Shown: piece after piece, positions 12,078 to 22,659 of the stretch
Numbering within the stretch: position 1 is the stretch's first letter
How the letters are laid out: the number at the start of each line of letters is the position of its first letter
Source: Dermatophagoides farinae
Lineage: Eukaryota > Arthropoda > Arachnida > Sarcoptiformes > Pyroglyphidae
Direction of reading: 5' to 3'
NCBI RefSeq assembly: GCF_024713945.1
Contig: NC_134685.1
Coordinates: 744,001 to 808,000 of the forward strand
DNA: 64,000 bases
Made by a program: the position numbers and the translations under genes
The notes under the pieces: model-generated
What the model saw: the letters and a program-made list of their open reading frames with translations, nothing else
Database searches by the model: none
What the model was told of the DNA's origin: nothing

Positions 12078-14603
12078 ATGGTTGCAAGTGATGCTGGATT
12101 CGAAATTTGTTCGGACAATGAACATTTGGATGATGGTCATCATAAAACATCATGTTTTAATCAAAAATTTGATGAAAATTTTCGTACATCAACAATGATG
12201 ACCACAACAACCACAACCACAACGGCAACGGCTGAACAAAAGATTCGATTTGAAAACGGAAATGCCGAGACTTCTACGACAACAATATTACGACAAACAA
12301 ACGATACGATTATTGTTCCAATGAATGATAAATCAAATTCAGTGATTGAAATTCCAAATTCATATTCCGTTAGCTATCATCCGGAATTGTCGCCAGTTTC
12401 ATTATCATCATCATCATCTAATTCATTATTTGAAACATCGTTATTATCATCACCATCATCATCATCATCATTCTTGGATCCTTATTATCCTGTAAATAAT
12501 TATAATCAAAAAAATCATCATTATGATCAAAAATCATATCGGCGATATAAATCCTTACATAAACGAACGATACGACGACGAAAAATAATTCACAATGATG
12601 ATGATGATGATGATGAAATTGAATGCGTAAATCGAACGACAACAAATACCAATGGCAAACAGCAACAACAACAATTTGAAACAAAAATCATTGATTCAAT
12701 ACAAACACGTGATAAATATTATTCTAGTGATCCAAGATCAATGATTGAACCATCGATTGTTATCAGATTTCTATGCTATTTTAGTTATATGATTCTTGTC
12801 ATTTTTGGCTATTTTCGTATGTTTATGGAATGGCTGAATTTAGGTGATTATAACACAATTATTGAACGTAATCGAAAGGTTTGTTTGGTTTATTCTTTAT
12901 ATTGTGATGAAATAATTTGATCAAAAACAATCGATTAATCGAATTTGGATTTTTTTTTTAAACAGGATTATCGTCCATTATACAATAGTTGGCAAGCATT
13001 TTTCACCCGTTATATTTATCGTCGTGTTGCCGATATATTTGCCATACCGATTACGGGAAATCCTGGCGGTATCGTAACAGTTCTTGAACGAGAATCAAAT
13101 GATAGAAATTTTACATTTCAATTGACTGGAAAACAATTTGATTGTATTAATCTTGCATCATATGATTATCTAGGATTTTCTCGTCAAAGTTCATCAGATC
13201 CATCGATTGAACAAGCCATACGTAAATATGGTGTTGGTATTAATGCCATACATGAAATTGGTTGGTGATCATAAAATTTTTAAAAAAAAAATTTATTGAA
13301 ATTTTTTTCAAATACCAAAATCAATAATCAATAAAAAAAAATTTTTTTCTTTCTAAATTATTCTGTTTTTATTGAATTTCTCTTTTTTTATACATAGGAA
13401 TGTTAGATTTACATCGAAAATTGGAACAAAAATTTGCTGAATTTTTACAAGTAGAATCCTGTATAGTATTCGGCATGGGTTTTGCCACCAATTCAACAAA
13501 CATTCCTTCATTGGCCGATAATGATTGTTTAATACTAGCTGATTGTCGTAGCCATGCTTCAGCTAAATCTGGTATCTATTTATCTGGTGCAACATTCGAT
13601 TATTTTAAACATAATGGTAAATATAATATAATAAAATTTTAATGTGGTCCAAGATTATTTTTTTTTTGTTTTTGTTTTGTTTAACCTAACCTTACCTAAC
13701 CTAACCTTACCTACCTAACCTAACCTATAATAATCATAAAAAAATAGATTGTAATGATTTGGAACAAAAAATCTGTAATGCCATTTTGTATGGACATCAT
13801 GGTAAACCGTGGAAAAAGATAATCATCATTGTTGAAGGTGTTTACAGTATGGAAGGAACAATTGTTGATCTACCAAGATTGATTGAATTGAAACAAAAAT
13901 ATAAATGTTATCTTTATGTGGATGAAGCACACAGTATTGGTGCTGTTGGACCAAATGGCCGTGGCATTGTTGATTATTTTGGCTGTGATCCTAAAGATGT
14001 TGATCTTTTGATGGGTACGATGACCAAAAGTTTTGCTGCTGCTGGTGGATATTTAGCCGGTGGTAAACAATTGATTGATCATATTCGACAACATTCATTA
14101 TCCAATTATGCTGGTAGTATATCGGCACCGATTGCACAACAAATAATCAATACATTATCAATATTATTATGTGATCGAAATAATATTATCGATACGGAAG
14201 GTTGGTTTGTTGTTGTTTCGGTAATTTTTTTCAATTTCATAAAAAAATTCAATTTTTCTTCACCTAAGGACAACGACGAATTCAACAATTGTTATCAAAT
14301 ACACATTATATGCGTGATCGTCTTCGAAATTTAGGTTTTGTAATAGCTGGTCATTATGATTCACCAGTAATACCAATAATGATTTATATACCAGCAAAAA
14401 TTGGTTCCGTCGTTAGGATGGCCGTAAAGAATGGTTTGGCATTAGTTTGTGCCGGTTATCCAGCCACATCTTTGACAACAAATCGTATCCGTTTGTGTAT
14501 GACAGCACAACATTCACGTGAAACATTAGATCAAGCCATACGTATTCTAAGCATGATTGGTGATGTTCATCACATTAAATATCAACGTTATGGTGTTCTA
14601 TGA
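12078..14603 (+). CDS. SPTLC2: Serine palmitoyltransferase long-chain base subunit 2
   Basis: Catalytic PLP-dependent subunit of serine palmitoyltransferase, which condenses serine with palmitoyl-CoA at the ER as the first step of sphingolipid synthesis. Five exons: 12078-12878, 12966-13260, 13398-13616, 13748-14200 and 14269-14603, summing to 700 aa. The N-terminal ~210 residues are Ser/Thr/Asp-rich and longer than in human (562 aa total). A membrane segment (IRFLCYFSYMILVIFGYF) precedes the conserved core. Core motifs: DYRPLYNSW, SYDYLGFSR, GMGFATNS, VEGVYSMEG, VDEAHSIGAVGPNGRG, and MTKSFAAAGGY with the PLP Schiff-base lysine at about K532. The usual catalytic-subunit pattern CRSHAS replaces the more common DxxNHAS wording. 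The C-terminus (RIRLCMTAQHSRETLDQA) is intact. Intron 3 holds a TTAGG-like tract. Confidence 0.93.
13681..13728. repeat. Interstitial telomere-like (CCTAA)n tract in SPTLC2 intron 3
   Basis: About 48 bp of CCTAA units interspersed with CCTTA and CCTA variants lies in the 131-nt third intron of SPTLC2. On the other strand this is TTAGG, the usual arthropod telomere unit. It is internal, short and imperfect, so it is not a chromosome end. Confidence 0.8.
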
Positions 14604-14697
14604 TAAAAAAAAATTTAAAATAAAAACAAAAAAACATTTGATAAGTGAATATGACGACAAAGTTCTTTAAAGAGATTCAAAGAGAGTGAAAAAAAAA

Positions 14698-14775
14698 TAT
14701 TCAGAAAATTATCGATCTAATCAAATTGAAATTTCAGATAATGTAGGTAAGGAATCGAAGTATTCATCACTGCTT
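14698..14775 (-). ncRNA. C/D-box snoRNA, copy 1 (28S guide, SNORD34/snR62-like)
   Basis: On the minus strand a C box (GTGATGA, 14770-14764) is followed by a guide, a D' box (CTGA, 14737-14734), a weaker C' (TGATTAG) and a D box (CTGA, 14704-14701), 70 nt from C to D. The guide just before D' reads CCTTACCTACATTAT. Its complement ATAATGTAGGTAAGG matches the conserved 28S/25S segment that continues GGAAGTCGGCAA, recalled from eukaryotic rRNAs. The D+5 rule places 2'-O-methylation on the U of AAUG. That is the site I associate with yeast snR62 and human SNORD34. The terminal stem is only a weak A/U pairing. A paralogue lies 235 bp away. Confidence 0.7.
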
Positions 14776-14813
14776 TTCATTTTGAAGGAAAATTACGCAT
14801 TGAATCCACTTAC

Positions 14814-15058
14814 TTGATCATAATAATTTCCAACCATTGGGCGAGGGGGGAACCTGTGGTGGAAAAAATGAAAAAAAATTAGCAATTTTGAAATCACAGT
14901 AAATCAATAAATTCGAATAATAATCGAAAAAAAATCAGAATAAAATGTTTTCATCAATTAGAAATTTTTCAGATAATGTAGGTAAGGAATCGAAGTATTC
15001 ATCATTGTTTTCTTTTCGAGAAAATTTTAAAAAAATTTTTTGAAAAATTAAACTCACC
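14814..15058 (-). other. Candidate spliced snoRNA host transcript (minus strand)
   Basis: A donor GTGAGT begins at 15057. An acceptor CCACCACAG ends at 14854. A 40-nt exon (14853-14814) is then followed by a second donor GTAAGT at 14813. Each snoRNA would sit in one of the introns. Copy 2's D box lies about 80 nt upstream of the acceptor, the spacing typical of intron-encoded C/D snoRNAs. The 5' exon would cover the CA/AGC repeat above 15058. The final acceptor for copy 1 is uncertain (candidates near 14665 or 14598, the latter overlapping SPTLC2 antisense). A frame is open across the first junction but looks like microsatellite translation, so a non-coding host is my preference. Confidence 0.45.
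14930..15010 (-). ncRNA. C/D-box snoRNA, copy 2 (same 28S guide)
   Basis: On the minus strand: C box ATGATGA (15005-14999), D' CTGA (14972-14969), perfect C' TGATGA (14956-14951) and D CTGA (14938-14935), 71 nt from C to D. The first 38 nt are the same as in copy 1, including the whole guide CCTTACCTACATTAT. The sequence after D' has diverged. That pattern (conserved boxes and guide, drifting remainder) is what a duplicated functional snoRNA should show. Flanking A- and T-rich ends could form a short terminal stem. The predicted target is a uridine in the conserved AAUGUAGGUAAGG segment of large-subunit rRNA. Confidence 0.78.
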
Positions 15059-15081
15059 AATTTGCAAAATGCAAAATAAAT

Positions 15082-15129
15082 CACACGCGCACACACACAC
15101 ACACACACACACACAGCAGCAGCAGCAGC
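15082..15129. repeat. (CA)n / (CAG)n compound microsatellite
   Basis: About 32 bp of CA repeat (starting CACACGCGC) runs straight into five CAG units, between the snoRNA pair and IARS2. On the minus strand it would be transcribed as (CUG)n(UG)n in the first exon of the candidate snoRNA host. Confidence 0.85.
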
Positions 15130-15357
15130 CCAAATGCACGTGGAGGAAATGAATTCGAACGATGATTATGATACAGACGAAAAAAAATGAATTAATCGAT
15201 TGTTCCAATCGATAGTATCCTTATTGCACTTGGATTCGATTTTCAATGCATCTGATTCAAAAAAATAAAAAATAAATTTTTTGATTTGATTGATTAAAAT
15301 GATCACCATTGATCGTGTTTTTTCAAATTTATAATTATTTTGTTTGTTTGTTGTAAA

Positions 15358-18300
15358 ATGTTTACTTACCATACTGAATCATCGATAATCATACGTTTAT
15401 TGTTTCGAATTATTCGAATAAATCATCGTCGATTCGTCTTGTCGTCACAATGTTTGAATAAATCCTATACACAAACATTGAATCTACCGCAAAGTAATTT
15501 TCCCATGAAACATTCACGTAAATTAGAGCTTAATCTTGAACAACAGGTAAGTTTTGTTTACTTAGTGTATTGTCATTTGATCGAAGCAATTTGTTTTTCT
15601 TGTTTCATAGAATGTGAAATTTGAAGATTTATTTGGAATATCGTCACAACAAAGAAAATGTGGAAAATTCCTATTACATGATGGTCCACCATATGCAAAT
15701 GGTGATGCACATTTTGGCCATGCCATCAATCGAGTTCAGTGTTGTATTTTTATTCATTTCTTTTTTTTTGGATTTTGATTGATTTTGTTTGTTTTTCATC
15801 CGGATCATATAGATTCTTAAAGACATAATTAACAAACGAAAATTATTGGAAAATTTTTATGTCGATTTTCGTCCCGGTTGGGATTGTCATGGATTACCGA
15901 TCGAATTGAAAGCGATACCGAATAATTCGGATTCTCGCCGATTAAATCCATTAGAAATTCGTGATCGTGCACGAAGATTAGCTTTCAATGCAATTGATCG
16001 TCAACGGCAAGCATTCAATCAATGGTTTTTATCCGCTAATTGGTCCGGCATTTATCGGACAATGGATTTGGAATATTCTATTCGTGAATTGCATGCATTC
16101 TATGATATGTACCGTAAAGGATTGATATTTCGTGATCGTATGCCGGTTTATTGGTCACCATCCACACGAACAGCATTGGCTGAAGCTGAACTTCAATATC
16201 AAACAGATCATTTATCACGTGCTGCCTTCATACGATATCCAGTGGTTGATCAACATTATGATGCCTTAATTTGGACTACAACACCATGGACATTGTTGGC
16301 CAATGAAGCAATTGCTTTCGGTGAAAGAATGAATTATTGTTTGATTCGTATCGATGGTGATAATAATCAACGACCATTACTAATTGCACGAGAAAATCTT
16401 GTCACCATTCAGGAAATGTTCAAAGATTGCCGCATACAAATTGTTCAAGAATCAATTTCAGAATTTCAAAATTTTCGTTATCAAGATCCAATTAATGGCC
16501 AATGTAAATCATTTTTACCTAGTACATTGGTCACATCATCAAAAGGTACTGGCCTCATTCATATAGCACCGAATCATGGACAAGAAGATTTTAAATTAAT
16601 GAGACAATTTTTCTGTAAACAGCCAAATAGTGATAATAATTATCTGATGAGCAAAGAATCTATTGTCGATGATGATGGAAGATTACGATTACCGAATAAT
16701 GGTGGCCAATCCATATCAATAATCGATGATAATCAAGCATCAAAATATGTTTTACAAAATTTATTACCTAAAGAATGTGTTCTTTATGAACATGATTACC
16801 TGCATAGTTATCCATATGATTGGCGTAGTTCAAAACCTGTCATTATAAAACCATCTGATCAATGGTTTTTGAATATGGATGAACTTCGCGATAAATGTTT
16901 AGCTGCATTATCCGATGTACGTCTTTATCCAGAATTATTACGAAAAGAAATGATAAATCAATTATCAACAAGACCTAATTGGTGTCTATCACGACAACGA
17001 AAATATGGTGTACCAATACCGGTATTTTTCGATCGAAAAACTACCCTTCCCGTTTTGAATGATGAAATTTTTCAAACTTTGATGAAGAAATTCATTCAAG
17101 AAGGTTCATTAGATATTTGGTGGCAACAATCACCATCAGAATTGTTGGCCGAATGTCCAGATCGTTCGTTGGATCTAGTCAACCTGGAAAAAAGTGAAGA
17201 TATTCTTGATATTTGGTTTGATTCTGGTTGTAGTTGGCTTGCCGTTCTTGGTCCAGATGAAATAGCTGATCTTTATCTTGAAGGTGTTGATCAAATACGT
17301 GGTTGGTTTCAATCATCATTGATAACATCGGTTGCTCTTCGTGGCCATGCACCATATCGATCTATTATAATACATGGATTTGCTCTCGATCGTGATGGTT
17401 ATAAAATGAGTAAATCATTGGGAAATGTTATCAATCCAATGGATATTGTCAATGGAAATGCATTTGAATCAAATCAACAACAAACACCAACAAAGAAACG
17501 AAAAAATTCTGGTGATTGTGGTGTCGATGGATTACGTCTTTGGATTGCACGTAATGCCTGTACACATAATGATGTACACGTTGATTTGAAAGAATTTCAA
17601 GATGATATCCTAACCATTTTGAATCGATTTCGTAATACATATCGATTCATTCTTGGTTATCTAACAAAATATTCACCATCAGATCACTCATTTTTAATTG
17701 ATTATAATAAATCATCATCAATCATTACCATTAATTGATCAACATCTTTTATATCAAACATGGATATTTGATCAAAAAGCACGAAAATGTTATAATGAAT
17801 ATCGACTTGGTGATCTTATCGAGATGATGATACATTTTTTTAATTATGAATTTTCAACATTTTACCTATCACGTATTAAGGATCGTCTTTATTGTGATTC
17901 AACCGAATCAATGGATGTTCGATCCATTATGACTGTTTTATATTATGTATATCATACCGTTGGATTTCATATGGCACCGATATTACCACATTTGATTATT
18001 GAATGTCAACAATATTGGCCATTTGTTCATCAAGCTGTGATAGGCAATAATAATAATAATCGAATGATGAAAGAGAATCTAGAACAATCTGAATTATTAT
18101 TGAAACAATTTCAATTTATACAATCAATTATTGCTTGTATAAATGAATGGGCTACATCGAAACATCGTTTAATCGATTTGGATTGCCATCTTTCGATATC
18201 GGCAAATCATCCAAATGTTCGTGAAATGTTTGCTACATTTCAAAGGTTTCAACCTGAATCATCAATTAATGACGGTGGAATGGAATGTCGTTCAGATTTA

Positions 18301-18588
18301 GTTGAATGTCTTCAAGTAGCACGTGTATCTTACGGAATCGATGATAATGATAAATCAACTGTCAATGATCAATATTATCATGGTGAATGTTTAGAATTAC
18401 GTGATAAGATACCATCATCATCAAATACTGCAATTGAATCAAATCACAATGGCTGTCAACTACGAATATATTTAAAACAAACAAAAAATCATCAATGTCC
18501 AAGATGTCGTCGTTTTACTGTCATCAATGTCCATCAAAACAATCTATGTTTACGATGTAATTTTCAAATGTTACATCATCATAATTGA
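15358..18588 (+). CDS. IARS2: Isoleucyl-tRNA synthetase, mitochondrial (one apparent extra base)
   Basis: Class I aminoacyl-tRNA synthetase charging mitochondrial tRNA-Ile. Exons 15358-15546, 15611-15733 and 15813-18588. The N-terminus ([20 protein letters not shown], then more Arg) is basic and lacks acids for the first residues after the start, which suits a mitochondrial presequence. Motifs: HIGH as HFGH (residues 97-100) after [21 protein letters not shown]; editing-domain block [22 protein letters not shown]; and KMSKS near residue 635 ([14 protein letters not shown]). The C-terminal zinc-ribbon-like CPRCRRF...CLRCNF completes the bacterial/mitochondrial-type IleRS. The frame breaks at about 17721, where one A is surplus between TCA repeats. 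Skipping it links YNKSS to LPLIDQH and gives 1028 aa, against about 1012 in human. The second intron begins GTTCAG, a weak donor. Confidence 0.93.
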
Positions 18589-19531
18589 TTGAATTGAAAT
18601 ATAGAAAAATCATCATCGTTTGTTATTCACACTACAAACAGAAAATTTATTTATTTTTTTTTTGTTTTTAATTAATTTCAAGTTATATTCATCATCATCA
18701 TCATCCGATCAATCAATCAATCAATCAAATATATATAAATATCATGTATAAATTACACAGCAAGCGAACAGATAAAGAAAAGTAAAGAAAAGACAGAGGT
18801 GTGTGTATGTGTGTGTGTATGTTACAACAAAAACAACGTCCACATGTAAGGAATGTTTAATTTTTTGTTTATAAAGAAATGAAGAAATGTAGGTATGTAA
18901 AGAAAAAAATTGACGACCAAATTTATGGATCGGCAGTGATACTGTTTTTTTTGTTTGTTTGTTTGTTTAAAAACATATAATTAGAGCATTGATGATGATG
19001 ATGATGATGACGATGTAATTGATAAGGAAATTTTTTTTTTAGATGAATAAAAAAACCGAAGACTAGGTTAAAAGATCATTTGATGAAATAGTATTGTGTG
19101 TGGTGATGTTTTTTTTTTGGTCCAGCCAAAATAATCGATCATGACCAGCTGCTGATGTAGATGGTTTTTTTGTTGTTGTTGTTAAATAAAATGGAAATAA
19201 AATAAATTTTACAATTCTGGGTTTTTTCTTTTTTTAGGAAAATATCCGTGTGTTGTTTGATTTGGAATGTTTTTTTAAACGGGAATTTTATGGGATGTAA
19301 TGATTTTGTTTTTGTTTTGATGTTGTTCCGTGGTGTGATATGCTGGATTTAGATGAATGAAAACAAAACAAACTGAAGAGGGAAAATAATTGATGCTTCT
19401 ACATTCAATGTTGATGATGATTTTTCTCTTTTTTTCATTCTTTCTATATTCATTTTTCGATACCATTATTTTATTTTATTTATTATTATGGTTGAAGACG
19501 TTGATCAATGTTTGGAATGTTTTTGTTTTAT
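18589..19531. other. 3' flanks of IARS2 and Flower (convergent)
   Basis: This holds the untranslated 3' ends of two genes that face each other. The sequence is AT-rich, with (TCAA)n near 18711-18726, (GT)n near 18800-18820 and (ATG)n near 18990-19008. No further gene is visible. Confidence 0.5.
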
Positions 19532-20235
19532 TCAAGGACTAGTCGGTGAATATGGTTGTTGACCGGTACCACCACCGGCTTGAAATCTCATTTCATCTCG
19601 ATTTGCTCTGAAAAAAAAACAACAGAATTTGAGTATTTTTGTTTTCTATCTTGATTATTTTTTTACTTACTTTCGTCCAAGAACAATTTTACCATAAAGG
19701 GCTGCAATGGCACCATTGGCCAAGAAACCAAGTATGAAAAAGAAACCAATACAACCAAATGATAGGCCAACGATGAATGGAATAAGAGCCAAACTAAATA
19801 AATCATTGATGATAAATAAATAATAAATAAATCACCACTAACAATTATACTTACGCTGCATAGAATGCTCCTTTAAACCAATATGGTTTGCCTTCAATAA
19901 ACATACCAATAGGTCGTGCAAAGGCTAAAAATGGTACAAATGATGGTGCTTCAATCGATAATATTATACCAGATGCAACTCTATTTTTTTTATAACGAAA
20001 AAAAAAATAATGCAAATCAAAAAAAAATTGTGTTTATAATGATTTAAAAATAAACTTACAATTGAAGTATACCAGGTACAATACAGCCAATATTGATTGG
20101 ACTAATAGCCGTTATTATGCCACAAATGACTAAAAATATTGCCAATCCTGTTGTTATTTGACTTGACCAGGATTCTACCCACCATGTAGATTGTGGTCCT
20201 TGACCATTTGCATTCGGTGACATTGGATCCATCAT
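19532..20235 (-). CDS. CACFD1: Flower / calcium channel flower homolog
   Basis: Flower-family four-pass membrane protein, known from synaptic-vesicle exo/endocytosis coupling and cell-fitness sensing. It was assembled from four short exons: 20235-20060, 19980-19855, 19793-19671 and 19607-19532, exactly 166 aa. Drosophila Flower is about 194 aa. The introns are 79, 61 and 63 nt. TM1 is TGLAIFLVICGIITAI and TM2 starts INIGCIVPGILQLVASGII. A conserved acidic residue follows in SIEAPSFVPF (about E69), where the family has LEAP and the glutamate proposed to matter for ion passage. KPYWFKGAFYAALALIPFIV and FLANGAIAALYGKIVLGRK follow. The C-terminal tail is short (FQAGGGTGQQPYSPTSP). ATG at 20235 and 20232 are tandem and in frame; I chose the first. 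Family identity rests on motif order, not on a search. Confidence 0.82.
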
Positions 20236-21447
20236 TTTTTTTTATTTATTTATTTGATGATTTATGATGATTAATCGAATATAATAAAATTATTAATTTT
20301 TTCCGAATCAAATCGAAGAAAAAAAAATATCAACAATGACTTTGATAAAAAAAACACTATTTATGGCAGCCAAAAAAATAATAGGGCAGATAGACTGACA
20401 CACAGACACACAAAGCCAATGATGATGATGATGATTAGAAATGATGAATTGTATTGTAAAAAAAAGGCAAACGTCTGTTTTATTGTTGTTGTTGTTGTTG
20501 TTTCTGGTTGGTTGGTTGTAGTTGATGAAAAAATAATCAAAACTAGAGAAAAAAAACGAAGAATCGAATGTGAATTCACATAGAATCGAATCAGATCAAA
20601 TCAATCGATCAATGCCAATAACAAATGAAACAAGATCTGATTGATAATCTTTTTTGTTATGAATTCAATTGATGATGATGATGATGTTATCCAAAGATAA
20701 AAAAATAATACTTTTACCACCACCCACTAACACACACACATACAAATACAGATAAATCAATGACAATGTGTCGATGATGATGATGATGATGATGGAACAC
20801 AGCAGCACATCAGAGATATATGAAACCCAAAACCAAAACCAAAACCAAAACCAAACCAAAAAAAAAGTAGAATACGAACGTTAAATTGTCAAATTTTTCG
20901 GCACAATGGAAAAAAAAATACTTTTACACAAACACAAACGAACAATTGAACACAAGAGATAGAGAGAATGGCCGAGAATAAAATATATAATTTTTTTTTT
21001 TTTTTGGTTATAATGAATTTGGTAGTGGTATTCAATGATGGGTCGATTGTTCTTTGTTGGCAGGAGTAGATAAATGAATGTAGCACGAATTTTAAAATAC
21101 AAATGGGGCTATCAGCTATCTTTTTACCCGTTTGATTTTTCTCATCTTTTTTTTCTCACGCGTTTTCAAATTTGGTAGTGGCATTTTTTTTTTTGTCGAC
21201 TTTACGGGTATATCGAATTTAGTAGTAGTAGTAGTTGTAGTAGTAGTAGTATTGATTGAAAAAAAAGAATGGGTGTTATGTAATTACATTATATACGCCA
21301 TCTAGTGTTGTATACAAATGTAAACAAAAAAAAAAGGAAAATTCGAATGAAAAAAATGAATTTATTTCGAAAAAAAAATTATACAAATGTGTTTTATATA
21401 TAATATGAAAAACTTTTTTTACAGAAAAAAATGATACAAAAAATTAA
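20236..21447. other. Spacer between Flower and the Rab-like gene
   Basis: About 1.2 kb holding the Flower 5' flank and the Rab-like 3' flank. It contains (CCAAAA)n at about 20826-20860, (ATG)n at about 20773-20794, (GTA)n at about 21221-21250 and a CTCF-like motif at 21296. No supported gene is present; short frames are repeat translations. Confidence 0.5.
21296..21309 (-). promoter_or_regulatory. CTCF-like motif, site A
   Basis: The minus strand reads ACACTAGATGGCGT, close to the CTCF core CCASYAGRKGGCR shared by flies and vertebrates. It sits 140 bp beyond the stop of the Rab-like gene. A similar motif in the same orientation lies upstream of that gene at 22660. Motif match by eye only. 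Confidence 0.35.
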
Positions 21448-22164
21448 TTAACCAATACAATGAAAATCTTCATCAGTAATCAATTGTCGTTGTTTGCGAA
21501 TACCAAATGATAGTAATCGTTTCAATGTTTGTTTTGTACGTAGCCGTTTCATTTGTCGTCGTTGTTGTTCACGATTTTCCACCGATTTTGTTATACGATT
21601 CAGGAATAATTGAAAAAATGGTTTCAAATCTTTAGCTGCACTTGAACTATGTACAATATATGAACGTGTTTGATTGTTTGGCAATGATTTAGCAACATAT
21701 TCAGCCAAATTTTCTTCACTCACTTCACGATGATAGATTTTTGAGGTTTTTGCATATGCCAATATGTAAATTGGTTTATCATATTGGGGATTATTTGCCA
21801 AGAATTTTTCGATCCAATATTTCATCTTCAAAAATGATCCAGCAGAATGCAGTGAACAAACACCAACAACAGCTTCGGTATTGTTCCAATAAATCGGTGC
21901 CAAACGTTCATAACGTTCGAAATTGATAACGAAATTCCAGATATCCAAGAATACATGACGATTATGATGACGATACGGTATTGTGTTCAATTGTACACCC
22001 ATAGCCGGTTGTTGTCCAACACGATGACGACCAATTGCACGACAATGTTCATAATTGAAAAAGAAATACAATTTCGATGAATCCGGTAATGAACCAAGAA
22101 GTAAGATTTTCGGATTTTTCGGACAATCCAAATTGGATGAATTTTTCAAATGGAAAATAGCCAT
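21448..22164 (-). CDS. Rab-like protein lacking GTP-binding motifs (pseudo-GTPase)
   Basis: Single-exon protein of 238 aa with the layout of a Rab-type small GTPase but without its nucleotide-binding residues. The first strand and P-loop position read KILLLGSLPDSSKL, where a Rab has GxxxxGKS. The DTAGQE site reads LDIWNFVINFERYERLAPIY: the strand, Trp and the RY-LAP-Y framework survive but the Gly-Gln-Glu is gone. AVVGVCSLHSAGSFLKMKYW corresponds to the Rab IVVYDITNEESF helix. The NKxD position reads LAYAKTSK and the SAK loop VHSSSAAKDL. A basic tail follows and there is no C-terminal prenylation cysteine motif (it ends DEDFHCIG). The intact frame suggests use as a binding protein rather than a switch. 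It could be a retroposed Rab that has diverged. The ATG at 22164 is the first in frame. Confidence 0.6.
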   Translation of the reverse strand: MAIFHLKNSSNLDCPKNPKILLLGSLPDSSKLYFFFNYEHCRAIGRHRVGQQPAMGVQLNTIPYRHHNRHVFLDIWNFVINFERYERLAPIYWNNTEAVVGVCSLHSAGSFLKMKYWIEKFLANNPQYDKPIYILAYAKTSKIYHREVSEENLAEYVAKSLPNNQTRSYIVHSSSAAKDLKPFFQLFLNRITKSVENREQQRRQMKRLRTKQTLKRLLSFGIRKQRQLITDEDFHCIG

Positions 22165-22607
22165 AGTTCGGGAAATCAGCAAAAAAAAAAATTTGTAGAA
22201 AAAAAGCGAAACTGACCACTTGTGAACGATGATACAAACTGACCATAGATCATGGGGTTATATATACACAAAAACCATATGGCCCTTAAAGGCCTAGCAT
22301 GTTTATTGTCCACACACACACACACGCGTAAACACTTGACATGGCCTACATGTGATACGTGACATGACGTGTTACAAGCGATAGCACGTTTTACTTTGTA
22401 TGTATTCATTGCTGGGTACATTTTGTTATTGCGATAAGAAACTGATACACTCTATTACTTGCTATATTGATTGATTGTAATGATAACGAGATTCTTGTTT
22501 CTGCAACTTGTTTTTGCTTATCAAATAAAATTATCGAAAATTTGAATACAAACAAATTTGGCAAGAAAAAAAGTGATCACGATCACGTTGTTTTGTTTTG
22601 TTTTTTT

Positions 22608-22619
22608 AGCGCCAAAAAA
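22608..22619 (-). promoter_or_regulatory. E2F-like motif
   Basis: The minus strand reads TTTTTTGGCGCT, fitting TTTSSCGC. A second, TTTTGGCGCC, lies at 22720-22711. Both are upstream of the Rab-like gene and downstream of H3. Matched by eye. Confidence 0.3.
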
Positions 22620-22659
22620 TACAATGCAGACAACAGAAAACAAAAGCGTAGAATTTAGA

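Noticed and set aside
13690-13715. Relation of the telomere-like tract to the snoRNA guide
   Set aside because: Both contain GTAGGTAAGG on one strand, but this follows from TTAGG/TAAGG unit variants. The flanking boxes are absent in the intron.
13681-13728. A true chromosome end
   Set aside because: The tract is short, degenerate and inside an intron, with genes on both sides.
14732-15004. CRISPR-like or transposon direct repeats
   Set aside because: There are only two copies, no terminal repeats and no cas-like genes. The conserved part coincides exactly with snoRNA boxes and guide.
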